Notes: generated from the letters alone by a model not told the origin. A DNA stretch of 64,000 nt from Chitinophaga flava (GCF_003308995.1 NZ_QFFJ01000001.1:3410001-3474000); one strand, 5' to 3'; positions 15,960 to 25,222 are shown, counted from the stretch's first letter. Numbers and translations: made by a program.

Positions 15960-18191
15960 ATGAAGGTGAAGCTATTGCTAATAAAAACGTACTATTCTTT
16001 CCCTGTCCAGTTGCTCCTGCTACATTTCAGGAAATACCAGGTGTTGCTCATTTTTTGGGTTATCCTTTTCAGTACGATAAATGGTGGTTTTGCCAAGGTT
16101 TTTGGGGGAGATGCCCTCTTTCTGGCGCCGGAATATCTTGGGAAGGTGAACTTTTACAGTACCGCCATTCTCGGACTGGCTACCGGCATGTTTATTATGA
16201 GCTGGCAGATCACCACCTTCATTCTGCATACCGGCCGGTTTAAGTTCCTGGCCACTACCTCACAGCCTTTTTTCCGGTACTGTCTCAATAATTCTCTCAT
16301 TCCGCTGGCTTTTGCTGTCTGTCTGCTTTACCGGGGCTGGGAATACCAGCGTTATGAGCAACTGAGCACTATTCCTGAGATTTTACTACTGGGTGAAGGG
16401 TTTATATGCGGTGCGCTCTTTATTGTTTTCTTTTGCTTCTTTTACTTTTTTAATGCAGATAAAAACATTGGCCGGCGGCTGGAAAAACGTTTCGGTAATC
16501 CCCGCAATTTTCTGCGGGTGATTCTCAAGCCTACTCAGGAGCCAGACGAAAACGCGCTGCCTGTACATAACTACTTCTCAACACCCTGGCGGATACGAAG
16601 AGCCAGGAATGTAGACCACTACAACAAACACTACCTCGACAGTATTCTCAAACAGCACCATTTTGCTGCCATGATCACGGTGGGCTGTGCCCTGATTTTT
16701 CTGGTGATACTGGCTTATATGATGGACTATGAGGTGTTCAGGATTCCGGCCGGAGCCAGTGTCCTTATATTTTTTGCTTTCCTGATAGGCGTAGCGGGCG
16801 CATACTCTTACCTGCTGCAAACCTGGTCTATACCGGTGGTACTGGTGTTGTTGCTGGGGCTGAACTGGATGGTGGAACATAACTGGATTGACAACAGGAA
16901 CAAAGCATACGGACTTGATTATCAACAGAAAAAAGCTCGTCCCGATTACAGTCTGGAGGCATTGCAACATTTCTTTACCCGCGAAAGATATGAAGCAGAC
17001 AGGTTGGGGACGCTGGAAATTCTGCGTAAATGGAGGAGCCGGTTTCCTGCGAATAAAAAACCGCGGTTGATCGTTATGAATTTCAGTGGGGGAGGCAGCC
17101 GTTCGGCCACCTGGTCGCTGCATGTACTGCAGCGCCTGGACAGTCTGCTCGGTGGTGATTTAATGAAACATACCGTTTTGATGACAGGCGCTTCCGGCGG
17201 TATGCTTGGGGCCAGTTATTTCCGGGAACTGTACCTGGAGCAGCTCATGGGCAAATCCGTACGACTTACCGACAGTATTTATATAGACAGGGTGTCAAGA
17301 GACCTGTTGAATCCGGTTTTCAGCGCTATGGCCGTGAATGATTTTATCACCCCATGGAGAACTTTTCAGTTAGATGGCCATCGCTATGCCAAAGACAGAG
17401 GTTATGCCTTTGAAATGCAGCTGAACCAGAACACCGACAATTTATTGAACAAAACCCTGAAAGATTATAAGGAACCTGAGTATAAAGCATTGATACCGAT
17501 GCTTATCTGGAACGCAACTATCAATGCCGATGGCCGCCGGCTGATGATCTCCCCGCAGTCAATCAGCTATCTCTGCAGTCCGCAGTACCTCTATCCAACG
17601 CGGCAGATACGGGATATTGATGGGGTAGACTTCGGTCAGTACTTCGCCGGCCAGGACGCAATGGACTTACGTGTCACCAGTGCCATCCGTATGTGCGCTA
17701 CTTTTCCTTATGTGCTGCCTAATACCTTTTTGCCCAGCAATCCTATTGTGGACGTGATGGATGCAGGCATCCGGGACAATTTCGGACAGCAGACCACGCT
17801 ACGTTTTCTCTATACCTTCAGTAAGTGGATCAATGAAAATACCAGCGGGGTGGTATATATCCAGGTAAGGGATACCCGTAAAAACGATATTACCCCCATT
17901 AAAAAGGCGAAAGACCTGGGGGATCTGTTGTTTGAGCCGTTGTTTACCATGCAGCAGCATTGGAGCGCCATGCAGGATTTTGATCAGGACGATCTCATCA
18001 ATTATATGGAGGGTTATTTCCCGAACAAGTTCCACCGCGTTATTTTCCAGTATGTGCCTCAGAAGCAGGATAAGGCGGCGGCATTGTCCTGGCACCTCAC
18101 CTCCCGGGAGAAGCTGGATATCGCTCATGCGCTGGACAATCCAGCCAACCAGAGTGCACTGGATTTTGTCGTCAAACAGATGGCAGAATAA
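15960..18191 (+). CDS. Membrane-anchored patatin-like phospholipase
   Basis: A 743-residue protein. The first half carries several membrane helices (near residues 24-45, 60-85, 105-125, 140-165, 235-260 and 262-300). The C-terminal half is a patatin-like lipase: an oxyanion motif NFSGGGSRSA near residue 378, the nucleophile elbow TGASGGMLGA near 407, and the dyad Asp in DAGIRDNFG near 602. It should cleave acyl ester bonds of membrane lipids at the inner membrane; which face the lipase points to cannot be told. The fusion of a multi-helix membrane domain with patatin is less usual than soluble or outer-membrane patatins. It stands between ctaA and typA with its own spacing and is probably monocistronic. 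Confidence 0.87.
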   Translation: MKVKLLLIKTYYSFPVQLLLLHFRKYQVLLIFWVILFSTINGGFAKVFGGDALFLAPEYLGKVNFYSTAILGLATGMFIMSWQITTFILHTGRFKFLATTSQPFFRYCLNNSLIPLAFAVCLLYRGWEYQRYEQLSTIPEILLLGEGFICGALFIVFFCFFYFFNADKNIGRRLEKRFGNPRNFLRVILKPTQEPDENALPVHNYFSTPWRIRRARNVDHYNKHYLDSILKQHHFAAMITVGCALIFLVILAYMMDYEVFRIPAGASVLIFFAFLIGVAGAYSYLLQTWSIPVVLVLLLGLNWMVEHNWIDNRNKAYGLDYQQKKARPDYSLEALQHFFTRERYEADRLGTLEILRKWRSRFPANKKPRLIVMNFSGGGSRSATWSLHVLQRLDSLLGGDLMKHTVLMTGASGGMLGASYFRELYLEQLMGKSVRLTDSIYIDRVSRDLLNPVFSAMAVNDFITPWRTFQLDGHRYAKDRGYAFEMQLNQNTDNLLNKTLKDYKEPEYKALIPMLIWNATINADGRRLMISPQSISYLCSPQYLYPTRQIRDIDGVDFGQYFAGQDAMDLRVTSAIRMCATFPYVLPNTFLPSNPIVDVMDAGIRDNFGQQTTLRFLYTFSKWINENTSGVVYIQVRDTRKNDITPIKKAKDLGDLLFEPLFTMQQHWSAMQDFDQDDLINYMEGYFPNKFHRVIFQYVPQKQDKAAALSWHLTSREKLDIAHALDNPANQSALDFVVKQMAE

Positions 18192-18508
18192 TCCATTCAT
18201 CTTTCCTTTTTATTATGGTCGGGCGCCGGTATGGCGTTGTCAACTTCGTATAGTCTTATGAGTGGGAGAGAGGCAGGCTGCACCATATGTAGACCTGGTG
18301 CGGCCGGGCGGAATAATGATGGCGGATGTCTAATTGTAACGAATTGTTATTCAATTGATTGTAACTCATTTTTAACAAGTGACTAAATGGTTACATTTAT
18401 TTAAAACGTGAATCCGGCATTCTCGTCAGGTTTTCGTACCTTTGCGCCTCATTTTTGTAGCTATTAGCCCAAATTTAGTTAGTAGCTGATAGCTAAAGAT
18501 ATAAGTAT
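18192..18508 (+). promoter_or_regulatory. Non-coding region upstream of typA: -7 box and leader hairpin
   Basis: No gene is visible in these 317 bases. A small hairpin (GCACCA/TGGTGC around 18279-18300) may end the patatin transcript. A -7 box TACCTTTGC at 18437-18445 fits the Bacteroidota consensus and would start RNA near 18452. The resulting leader is largely one hairpin: TAGCTATTAGC at 18458-18468 pairs with GCTGATAGCTA at 18485-18495 (11 bp, one G-U), 13 bases before the ATG. Confidence 0.55.
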
Positions 18509-20317
18509 ATGAACATTCGTAATATTGCAATTATCGCACACGTAGACCATGGTAAAACTACCCTGGTTGACAAAATCCTTCATCAGACAAACGTATTCAG
18601 GGCTAATCAGGAATCTGGCGAGCTGATCATGGATAACAACGATCTCGAGAGAGAACGTGGTATTACCATTTTCAGTAAGAATGCTTCTGTTGAGTATAAG
18701 GGTACTAAAATTAATGTGATCGATACGCCAGGCCACGCCGACTTTGGTGGTGAGGTAGAGCGCGTATTGAAAATGGCTGACGGTGTAATCCTGCTGGTGG
18801 ACGCCTTTGAAGGACCGATGCCACAGACCCGTTTTGTGCTGCAGAAAGCATTACAGCTGAACCTGAAGCCAATTGTTGTTATCAACAAGGTAGACAAAGC
18901 CAACTGTCGTCCTGATGAAGTACACGATGCTGTATTTGAATTGTTCTTCAACCTGGACGCAACTGAAGAGCAGCTGAACTTCCCGACCTTCTACGGTTCT
19001 GGTAAGAATGGCTGGTTCAACAGTTCCCTGGAGCAATGTGCAGACATCACTCCGCTGATGGATGGTATCATTGAGCATGTACCGGCGCCTAAAACTCCGG
19101 AAGGCACTCTCCAGCTGCAGATCACTTCCCTGGATTATTCTTCTTTCCTGGGTCGTATTGCAGTAGGTAAAGTAACCCGTAATTCTATCGAAGAAAATCA
19201 GTGGATCACCCTGATGCAGGCTGACGGTACCGCTAAAAAACAGAAAGTTCGTGAACTGTATGTTTTTGAAGCTTTAGGTAAAAGAAAAGTAACGAAAGTA
19301 CATGCCGGCGATATCTGCGCTGTAGTAGGTGTGGAAGACTTTAATATTGGTGACACTATTGCTGATGCGGAAGCTCCTGAAGCATTACCAGTAATCAGCG
19401 TAGACGAACCTACCATGAACATGCTGTTCGGTATCAACAACTCTCCGTTCTTCGGTAAGGATGGTAAGTTTGTTACCTCTCGTCACCTGCGTGACCGTCT
19501 GGTAAAAGAAACTGAGAAAAACCTGGCGCTGCGCGTTGTGGATACAGACAGTGCTGATAGCTTCCTGGTTTATGGCCGTGGTATCCTGCACTTAGGTGTA
19601 TTGATTGAGACTATGCGTCGTGAAGGGTATGAGTTGACTGTTGGTCAGCCGCAGGTTATCGTTAAGCACATTGACGGTAAAAAAAGCGAACCATATGAAA
19701 CACTGGTGGTAGACGTTCCGCAGGAATTCGCCAGCAAGGTGATTGACCTGGTTACCCGTCGTAAAGGTGAGATGCTGATCATGGAAACCAAAGGTGAAAT
19801 GCAGCACCTCGAATTTGAAATCCCATCCCGTGGTCTGATCGGTCTGCGTACACAGATGCTGACCGCTACTGCAGGTGAAGCTGTAATGGCTCACCGCTTT
19901 AATGACTACAAACCATGGAAAGGTCTGATTCCTGGCCGTAACAACGGTGTGTTGATCGCGAAAGAAGCTGGTTCTACTACCGCTTACTCTCTCGACAAAT
20001 TACAGGACAGAGGTTCTTTCTTCGTTGATCCGGGAGAAGAAGTGTATAAAGGCATGATCATCGGCGAAAACAACAAACCTGGTGATCTGGTAGTAAACCC
20101 TAACGAGGGTAAAAAACTGACCAACATGCGTGCCAGCGGTAGCGATGGTGCAGCCAATATCGCTCCTAAGATCCTGATGACACTGGAAGAATGCATGGAA
20201 TACATTCAGCATGATGAGTGTATTGAAGTTACGCCTAACTTCATCCGTATGCGTAAAACCATCCTGGACGAAGAAGAACGTAAGAGAACTGCAAAAAGCA
20301 TGAAAGCTGAAGCGTAA
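18509..20317 (+). CDS. typA: Ribosome-associated translational GTPase TypA/BipA
   Basis: A 602-residue translation-factor GTPase. G domain motifs are AHVDHGKTTL, ERERGITI, DTPGHADFGGE and NKVD. These are followed by a domain-2 barrel (SLDYSSFLGRIAVGKV), EF-G-like domains III and V (GRGILHLGVLIETMRREGYEL, SRGLIGLRTQMLTATAGEAV), and the TypA-specific C-terminal domain with GEEVYKGMIIGENN and TPNFIRMRK. It binds ribosomes and supports assembly and stress growth. The length is normal. Codon use is noticeably restricted, as in highly expressed genes. It has its own promoter and a strong terminator. Confidence 0.97.
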   Translation: MNIRNIAIIAHVDHGKTTLVDKILHQTNVFRANQESGELIMDNNDLERERGITIFSKNASVEYKGTKINVIDTPGHADFGGEVERVLKMADGVILLVDAFEGPMPQTRFVLQKALQLNLKPIVVINKVDKANCRPDEVHDAVFELFFNLDATEEQLNFPTFYGSGKNGWFNSSLEQCADITPLMDGIIEHVPAPKTPEGTLQLQITSLDYSSFLGRIAVGKVTRNSIEENQWITLMQADGTAKKQKVRELYVFEALGKRKVTKVHAGDICAVVGVEDFNIGDTIADAEAPEALPVISVDEPTMNMLFGINNSPFFGKDGKFVTSRHLRDRLVKETEKNLALRVVDTDSADSFLVYGRGILHLGVLIETMRREGYELTVGQPQVIVKHIDGKKSEPYETLVVDVPQEFASKVIDLVTRRKGEMLIMETKGEMQHLEFEIPSRGLIGLRTQMLTATAGEAVMAHRFNDYKPWKGLIPGRNNGVLIAKEAGSTTAYSLDKLQDRGSFFVDPGEEVYKGMIIGENNKPGDLVVNPNEGKKLTNMRASGSDGAANIAPKILMTLEECMEYIQHDECIEVTPNFIRMRKTILDEEERKRTAKSMKAEA

Positions 20318-20363
20318 TAGCCAGGCTTTGTTTGATAAGAAAGTAAGATAAAACAGTGATAAA

Positions 20364-20394
20364 AAGCCGCTCCATATGGGGCGGTTTTTTTTTG
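20364..20394 (+). terminator. Rho-independent terminator of typA
   Basis: GC-rich stem (20366-20373 with 20378-20385, one internal and one terminal G-U pair) with an ATAT loop, followed by nine T residues. Confidence 0.85.
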
Positions 20395-20531
20395 CCGCTG
20401 ATTTTTGTGATGAATGCTGATAGGCATGATGAAGAAAACATCAGTATATATCACACCAATCAAAAGCCCCCGTTATCAATATCCATCAGGATCATCATCT
20501 CCATCAGGATTTATCACAGTTCATCACAGTC
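20395..20531. repeat. Low-complexity ATC/TCATC-rich intergenic stretch
   Basis: Between the convergent typA and recA terminators lies a sequence built from repeated ATCATC, CCATCAGGAT (two copies at about 20483-20511) and ATCACAGT (two copies) words. No reading frame looks genuine. It resembles degenerate intergenic filler. Confidence 0.4.
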
Positions 20532-20567
20532 CAAAATAAAAATCCCCGCCCAGGATAAGGCAGGGAT
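20532..20567 (-). terminator. Terminator of recA
   Basis: Read on the minus strand, a 9-bp stem (20559-20567 with 20542-20550, one G-U) is followed by a T-rich run (20541-20532). Confidence 0.65.
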
Positions 20568-20657
20568 GTGCATACTAACCCAATGCTTACTAAAACTAAA
20601 ACTAACTTCTATGTATTTTAAAAAGGTAATTCTATTTTAAAGCTAATTACATAATAA

Positions 20658-21668
20658 TTAAGCTTCTTCTTGTTTCTCCGCAATTTTCACTTTGATCTTT
20701 GCTTCGATTTCTGCGGACAGTTCCGGGTTGTCGTTCAGTAATTGTTTTACTGCATCACGACCCTGGCCCAGTTTATTAGTGTCGTAGCTGAACCAGCTAC
20801 CACTTTTCTGTATGATGCCATATTCTACGCCCATGTCGATGATTTCACCCATTTTGGAAATACCCAGACCATAGATGATATCAAATTCGGCCTGACGGAA
20901 TGGAGGTGCCACTTTATTTTTAACCACTTTTACTTTTACACGGTTACCGATCGCTTCGTCGCCATCTTTCAGTTGGCTCATGCGGCGGATATCCAGCCTT
21001 ACAGAAGCATAGAACTTCAGTGCATTACCACCGGTAGTCGTTTCCGGGTTACCGAACATAACACCGATTTTCTCACGCAGCTGGTTGATGAATATGCAGC
21101 AGCAGTTGGTTTTAGCGATGGTGGCTGTCAGTTTACGCAGTGCCTGAGACATCAAACGTGCCTGCAGACCCATTTTGCTGTCACCCATTTCTCCTTCCAG
21201 CTCGCTCTTCGGTACCAGTGCAGCTACAGAGTCCACTACCACTACGTCTACTGCTCCGGATAAAATCAGACGGTCTGCAATTTCCAGTGCCTGCTCACCA
21301 TGGTCTGGCTGTGAAATGAGGAGGGAATCCACATCAACACCCAGTCTGCGGGCGTAGCTGCTGTCAAAAGCGTGCTCCGCATCCACAATAGCACAGATAC
21401 CACCTTTCTTTTGCGCTTCCGCAATTGTGTGAATGGCTACTGTTGTTTTACCAGAAGACTCCGGACCATAGATCTCTATAATCCTGCCCTTAGGAAAACC
21501 ACCAATGCCCAGTGCGATATCAAGACCCAATGAACCGGAAGAAATTACTTCCATTGGAGCCTCTGCTTTTTCGCCCATCATCATCACGGATCCCTTACCG
21601 AAATCCTTCTCTATCTTATCCATTGTGAGGCGTAACGCCTTCAATTTTTCAGTATTGGCTGTAGACAT
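20658..21668 (-). CDS. recA: Recombinase RecA
   Basis: A 336-residue RecA. It shows the Walker A motif GPESSGKTT near residue 70, Walker B-like VVVVDSVAALVPKSELEGEMGD, the L2/ATP-cap region INQLREKIGVMFGNPETTTGGNALKFYASVRLD, and a Glu/Lys-rich C-terminus. It forms filaments on single-stranded DNA for homologous recombination and repair. Length is close to normal. A likely promoter sits just upstream on the minus strand, beyond which is a long structured non-coding region. I see no LexA-type CTGT-N8-ACAG box in the first 100 bases upstream. Confidence 0.98.
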   Translation of the reverse strand: MSTANTEKLKALRLTMDKIEKDFGKGSVMMMGEKAEAPMEVISSGSLGLDIALGIGGFPKGRIIEIYGPESSGKTTVAIHTIAEAQKKGGICAIVDAEHAFDSSYARRLGVDVDSLLISQPDHGEQALEIADRLILSGAVDVVVVDSVAALVPKSELEGEMGDSKMGLQARLMSQALRKLTATIAKTNCCCIFINQLREKIGVMFGNPETTTGGNALKFYASVRLDIRRMSQLKDGDEAIGNRVKVKVVKNKVAPPFRQAEFDIIYGLGISKMGEIIDMGVEYGIIQKSGSWFSYDTNKLGQGRDAVKQLLNDNPELSAEIEAKIKVKIAEKQEEA

Positions 21669-21686
21669 ATCTGTAGTTGTTTTTTA

Positions 21687-21715
21687 CAAATTTAATCGAA
21701 AAGCATATCTCCAAC
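21687..21715 (-). promoter_or_regulatory. Candidate recA promoter
   Basis: On the minus strand, GTTG at 21715-21712 and, after a 17-base spacer, TAAATTTG at 21694-21687 resemble the Bacteroidota -33/-7 pair, with slightly short spacing. It lies 18 bases upstream of the recA ATG. Confidence 0.5.
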
Positions 21716-21949
21716 TGGAATGCTAAATTATAACCTAATTTTTGTTTTTCCTAAATTTTTTAGCATTTTATTTTTAATGCTAAAAAAAGTAGTATCTATA
21801 TCGAACTATCACTCATTCTCTTCTTTCACATCTGCATTGACCGTAACGACAATACAAAGATGAGAGGCTATTACGCATTGAATGTGCGTAATCATTTCCT
21901 TTCTCAAAAAATTCTCAGCGACCGGGGAGAGGGAAAATACTGCATTTTG

Positions 21950-21970
21950 AAAAAGCGTAGTTATACGCTT
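21950..21970 (-). terminator. Minus-strand terminator in the recA upstream region
   Basis: A 7-bp perfect stem with a 4-base loop (21953-21970) is followed on the minus strand by five T residues. It could end the rnhB-rpoN-PAP2 transcript or a small RNA. Confidence 0.5.
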
Positions 21971-22230
21971 GAGGTTCAATACAGAATATCGGACTTTTGC
22001 ATTGTCAAGTTTAGTTGTTGATGATTGTTACCCCAATGTTTGTTAGTCTGTTTGTTAACCTGCCTTGCGGCCTTGCATCCATGGTTACCGGAAGAGGCAA
22101 TCCGGCTGAAACAAGGTAAACCCCAAAAATCTCTTTCCCCATCCTGAATATATCTTATTCCTTGATCTGTTTTTCCCGGATAAAAAGAGAAAAGCCGGCA
22201 AGGAATAGGTTGTTCAGGATGGGATACCGG

Positions 22231-22926
22231 TCAGACCAGGATCCCGCAGGCGGCCAGCTGCGTGATAATACCGATAAAGATACCCGTATAAATCTCCGCC
22301 GGAGAATGTGCATGCAGCACCATCCGCGCCGTAGCCACGATACCCGTCACCAAAAAAGTGATCACCAGTGGTACCGACACATTCATATGCATCCCCCACA
22401 TCAGCGACAGCAGGAATCCGATCACCCCGCCCCAGCCAATGCTGTGCATACTGGTCTTCATAAAAGTATTGGTAACAAAGGAAATGGAAATGGCCAGAAA
22501 AGACCCCAGGAAAAAGGCCGAATAAAAACGGGGCGCACGACCCTCCTGTAAAAAGGTATAAAATGCCCAGAAATAATAAATAATGATCGCTACGTAAGGA
22601 ATAATCCGCTCCCGCTGCGTTTTCATATAAATAGACGGGATAAATCCAAGCTGCTTGGCCAGCAGCACTGTCAGCAATGGAAACAGCACGGTGATGATAC
22701 CCACCCGGAAATACAGCATATCGAATGCAAAACGCATGCTCTGCGGCTTAAACGCCACCATGTATTCGGGAATAGACTGCAGTATCAGAAAAGTGACCAG
22801 CGTTGGTATAAACAACGGATGGGTGATATAGGAAATAACCTGCGCGGCGGACCGGGCAACAGGCGGGAATACCGGCCATTCCTGATTAGTGATATTCCTT
22901 TCCGGTACTGCGTGTTCTTGCATCAT
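22231..22926 (-). CDS. PAP2-like phosphatase superfamily membrane protein
   Basis: A 231-residue inner-membrane protein with about six helices. KTSMHSIGWGG fits the PAP2 C2 motif (Ser-x-His), and ARMVLHAHSPAEIYTG fits C3 (Arg...His...Ala/Gly). C1 is represented only loosely by KTQRERIIPY. Relatives remove phosphate from lipid phosphates such as undecaprenyl diphosphate or phosphatidate; the divergent C1 makes activity less certain. It is 9 bases after the end of rpoN and probably cotranscribed. A large stem-loop lies just behind the stop codon. Confidence 0.78.
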   Translation of the reverse strand: MMQEHAVPERNITNQEWPVFPPVARSAAQVISYITHPLFIPTLVTFLILQSIPEYMVAFKPQSMRFAFDMLYFRVGIITVLFPLLTVLLAKQLGFIPSIYMKTQRERIIPYVAIIIYYFWAFYTFLQEGRAPRFYSAFFLGSFLAISISFVTNTFMKTSMHSIGWGGVIGFLLSLMWGMHMNVSVPLVITFLVTGIVATARMVLHAHSPAEIYTGIFIGIITQLAACGILV

Positions 22927-22935
22927 CTTTTATTC

Positions 22936-24432
22936 TTATAATTCTTTACGTAAACGGGCAACCGGTATATTCAGCTGCTCCCTGTATTTGGCCACCGTAC
23001 GGCGGGCAATATTATATCCTTTGTCCTGCAACATCTTCGTAAGGTTTTCGTCACTCAGCGGCTTCCGCTTGTTCTCGGCCTCTATCAGATCAGACAGGAT
23101 CTTCTTCACCTCCCTGGTGGATACTTCCTCCCCGCTATCAGTAGACAGGGATTCAGAGAAGAAAAACTTCAGCTTGAAAGTACCAAATTCCGTCTGTACA
23201 TATTTGCTGTTGGCCACACGGCTCACCGTGGAGATGTCCAGCTGTGTACGGTCGGCAATATCTTTCAGGATCATCGGCTTCATGGTGGTTTCGTCGCCGG
23301 TCAGGAAAAACTCCCGCTGATAGTCCATGATGGACTCCATAGTAGATAACAGGGTATGCTGACGTTGTTTGATAGCATCGATAAACCACTTGGCGGCGTC
23401 GATCTTCTGTTTGATGAACAGTACGGCTTCTTTCTGGCGTTTGTCCTTTTTGTCTCCCCGGTCGTATTCCCGCAACATGTCGCGGTAGCCGCCTGAAATA
23501 CGGAGGTCCGGTGCATTGCGTGAATTGAGCGTCAGTTCCAGCTTACCGGCATTATTTACAATGAAGAAGTCAGGCAATACATAACTCTCGGCTTTATTGA
23601 GGGTCGCATAGTTGCCTCCCGGTTTGGGATTCAGCTTGATGATCTGATTGATGGCTCCTTTCAGGCCCTCATCGCTCAGGCTCATCGCCTTCTGGATCTT
23701 TTCGTAGTGTTTCTTGGTAAATTCGTCAAAGTAATTTTCGAGGATCAGGTAGGCATTATGTACGCCTTCATCTTCCTGGGCCTTGCGTTTCAACTGTAAC
23801 AACAGGCACTCTTTCAGGTCGGTAGCGCATACGCCGGCCGGGTCAAAATCCTGGATCTTCTTGATCAGCTCCCGGAGCTCTTCTTCACTGGTGTCTATAT
23901 TCTGGGAGAAAGAGAGATCGTCCACCATGGCGCTTACTTCCCGGCGCAGATAGCCGTCATCGTCAATACTGCCAATGATATGTTCTGCAATGGCGTTCTG
24001 GTGGTCGTCGAGTTCCAGCATGCCCAGCTGACTCAGAAGATGCTCATGGAAAGAAGTTTCCACCCGGATAGGGATGGTTTTGTTGCTCTCGTCCGGATCA
24101 GGGTAATTGTCGTCACGTAATTTATAATCCGCTACATCATCATCCCCTTCGCTCACATATTCGGAAATATCAATATTATCGTATTCGTTTTCGCTGCCAT
24201 CCGGCTCAAAATCATCCTCTTCGTCAGTGTCAGTTTTTGCGTCAAACTCTTCCTGTTCTTTAAACTCATCTTCATGTGCATCTTCACCATATTCCAGTGC
24301 AGGGTTTTCCTCCAGTTCTTCTTTAATCCTCTCTTCCAGGTTGACAGTAGGCACCTGCAGCAGTTTCATCAACTGAATCTGCTGTGGTGAAAGTTTCTGC
24401 AATAACTTTTGCTGTTGTGTCTGCTTTAGCAT
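22936..24432 (-). CDS. rpoN: RNA polymerase sigma-54 factor
   Basis: A 498-residue sigma-54. Region I is MLKQTQQQKLLQKLSPQQIQLMKLLQVPTVNLEERI. Region II is a strongly acidic stretch (residues about 40-120) longer than in many species. Region III contains the core-binding part and the DNA-binding helix-turn-helix (LKDIADRTQLDISTVSRVANSKYVQTEFGTFKLKFFFS), and the RpoN box ARRTVAKYRE is near the C-terminus. It directs polymerase to -24/-12 promoters with enhancer-binding activators. None of those activators is in this window. It is followed at 9 bases by the PAP2-like gene. Confidence 0.97.
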   Translation of the reverse strand: MLKQTQQQKLLQKLSPQQIQLMKLLQVPTVNLEERIKEELEENPALEYGEDAHEDEFKEQEEFDAKTDTDEEDDFEPDGSENEYDNIDISEYVSEGDDDVADYKLRDDNYPDPDESNKTIPIRVETSFHEHLLSQLGMLELDDHQNAIAEHIIGSIDDDGYLRREVSAMVDDLSFSQNIDTSEEELRELIKKIQDFDPAGVCATDLKECLLLQLKRKAQEDEGVHNAYLILENYFDEFTKKHYEKIQKAMSLSDEGLKGAINQIIKLNPKPGGNYATLNKAESYVLPDFFIVNNAGKLELTLNSRNAPDLRISGGYRDMLREYDRGDKKDKRQKEAVLFIKQKIDAAKWFIDAIKQRQHTLLSTMESIMDYQREFFLTGDETTMKPMILKDIADRTQLDISTVSRVANSKYVQTEFGTFKLKFFFSESLSTDSGEEVSTREVKKILSDLIEAENKRKPLSDENLTKMLQDKGYNIARRTVAKYREQLNIPVARLRKEL

Positions 24433-24553
24433 AATAATCGTTCCCTATCAGGGCAAAATTAATAAGTATAAGGTTAACGATAGCCTCATCGTCTATAGCA
24501 GTCAACAGTTAGCGGATATTTGGCTAACGGTGGGCGGCTGATAGCCGGAAGGA

Positions 24554-25156
24554 CTATAAATCCAGTTCCAGTTGCTCATCGGGCAACAGGCGGAACGACT
24601 TGCGGTGGTAAGGTGAGTCACCAAATTCCCGCAGTGCTTCCCGGTGCTGCCTGGTAGGATAGCCTTTGTTCTCATTCCAGCCAAAATGCGGGTATTCCTG
24701 ATGCAACTGTTGCATATACTCATCCCGGTATGTTTTGGCGAGAATAGAGGCGGCCGCAATGGATGCATATTTACCATCTCCCTTGACAATGCAGGCAAAA
24801 GGCGTTTTACCATAGGCATAAAACCGGTTACCATCAACGATGATGAATTCCGGCTGCCGGCTCAATTGCTCCAATGCCAGGTGCATAGCCCGGAAAGAGG
24901 CTTTTAATATGTTTATCTTGTCAATCTCCGCATGGTCTACACTGGCAACAGCGTAGTGCAATGCCTCTTTTTCTATTACTCCGCGCAACAGATCGCGGTC
25001 TGCTGAGCTCAATTGTTTGGAATCATTGAGTAACGGATGGCTGAAACCTGCTGGTAAAATCACAGCTGCCGCAAACACGGGGCCTGCCAGGCACCCTCTT
25101 CCGGCTTCGTCACAGCCAGCCTCCAATAATTCGTTCTGATAATGAGATAGTAGCAA
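24554..25156 (-). CDS. rnhB: Ribonuclease HII
   Basis: A 200-residue RNase HII, which cleaves RNA in RNA-DNA hybrids including single ribonucleotides. Active-site motifs are AGCDEAGRGCLAGPV (Asp-Glu near residues 16-17) and NDSKQLS, with DGNRF and KGDGKYASIAAASILAKTYRD following. The start is a TTG at 25156: an in-frame TAA lies five codons upstream and no ATG precedes the catalytic Asp. It lies 121 bases upstream of rpoN; the spacer contains small inverted repeats. Confidence 0.95.
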   Translation of the reverse strand: MLLSHYQNELLEAGCDEAGRGCLAGPVFAAAVILPAGFSHPLLNDSKQLSSADRDLLRGVIEKEALHYAVASVDHAEIDKINILKASFRAMHLALEQLSRQPEFIIVDGNRFYAYGKTPFACIVKGDGKYASIAAASILAKTYRDEYMQQLHQEYPHFGWNENKGYPTRQHREALREFGDSPYHRKSFRLLPDEQLELDL

Positions 25157-25222
25157 ATCCGGTTCTGTTTAAGACGGGTAAAATTACAAGATTAATGTTC
25201 AAGGAACAAGGACTACGGAATT

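Larger units (their letters stand above)
21669..22230. promoter_or_regulatory. 562-base non-coding region upstream of recA with several hairpins
   Basis: No convincing gene is present. Perfect or near-perfect hairpins are at 21756-21767/21776-21787 (12 bp), 21870-21877/21885-21892 (8 bp), and 21953-21959/21964-21970 (7 bp, followed on the minus strand by a T run, so terminator-like). A larger two-part stem is at 22138-22148/22213-22223 plus 22156-22164/22199-22207. The word AATGCTAAA occurs three times between 21717 and 21786, once inverted. The region could hold the 3' end of the upstream operon, a small RNA, and recA control sites. Confidence 0.5.

Noticed and set aside
20356..20640. Possible small gene between typA and recA
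   Set aside because: It begins inside the typA terminator, crosses the recA terminator and consists of Ile/Ser/His repeats from ATC-rich filler.
22162..22551. Arg/His-rich 129-codon plus-strand frame near the PAP2-like gene
   Set aside because: It lies antisense to conserved membrane helices of the PAP2-like protein and its composition is typical of antisense translation.
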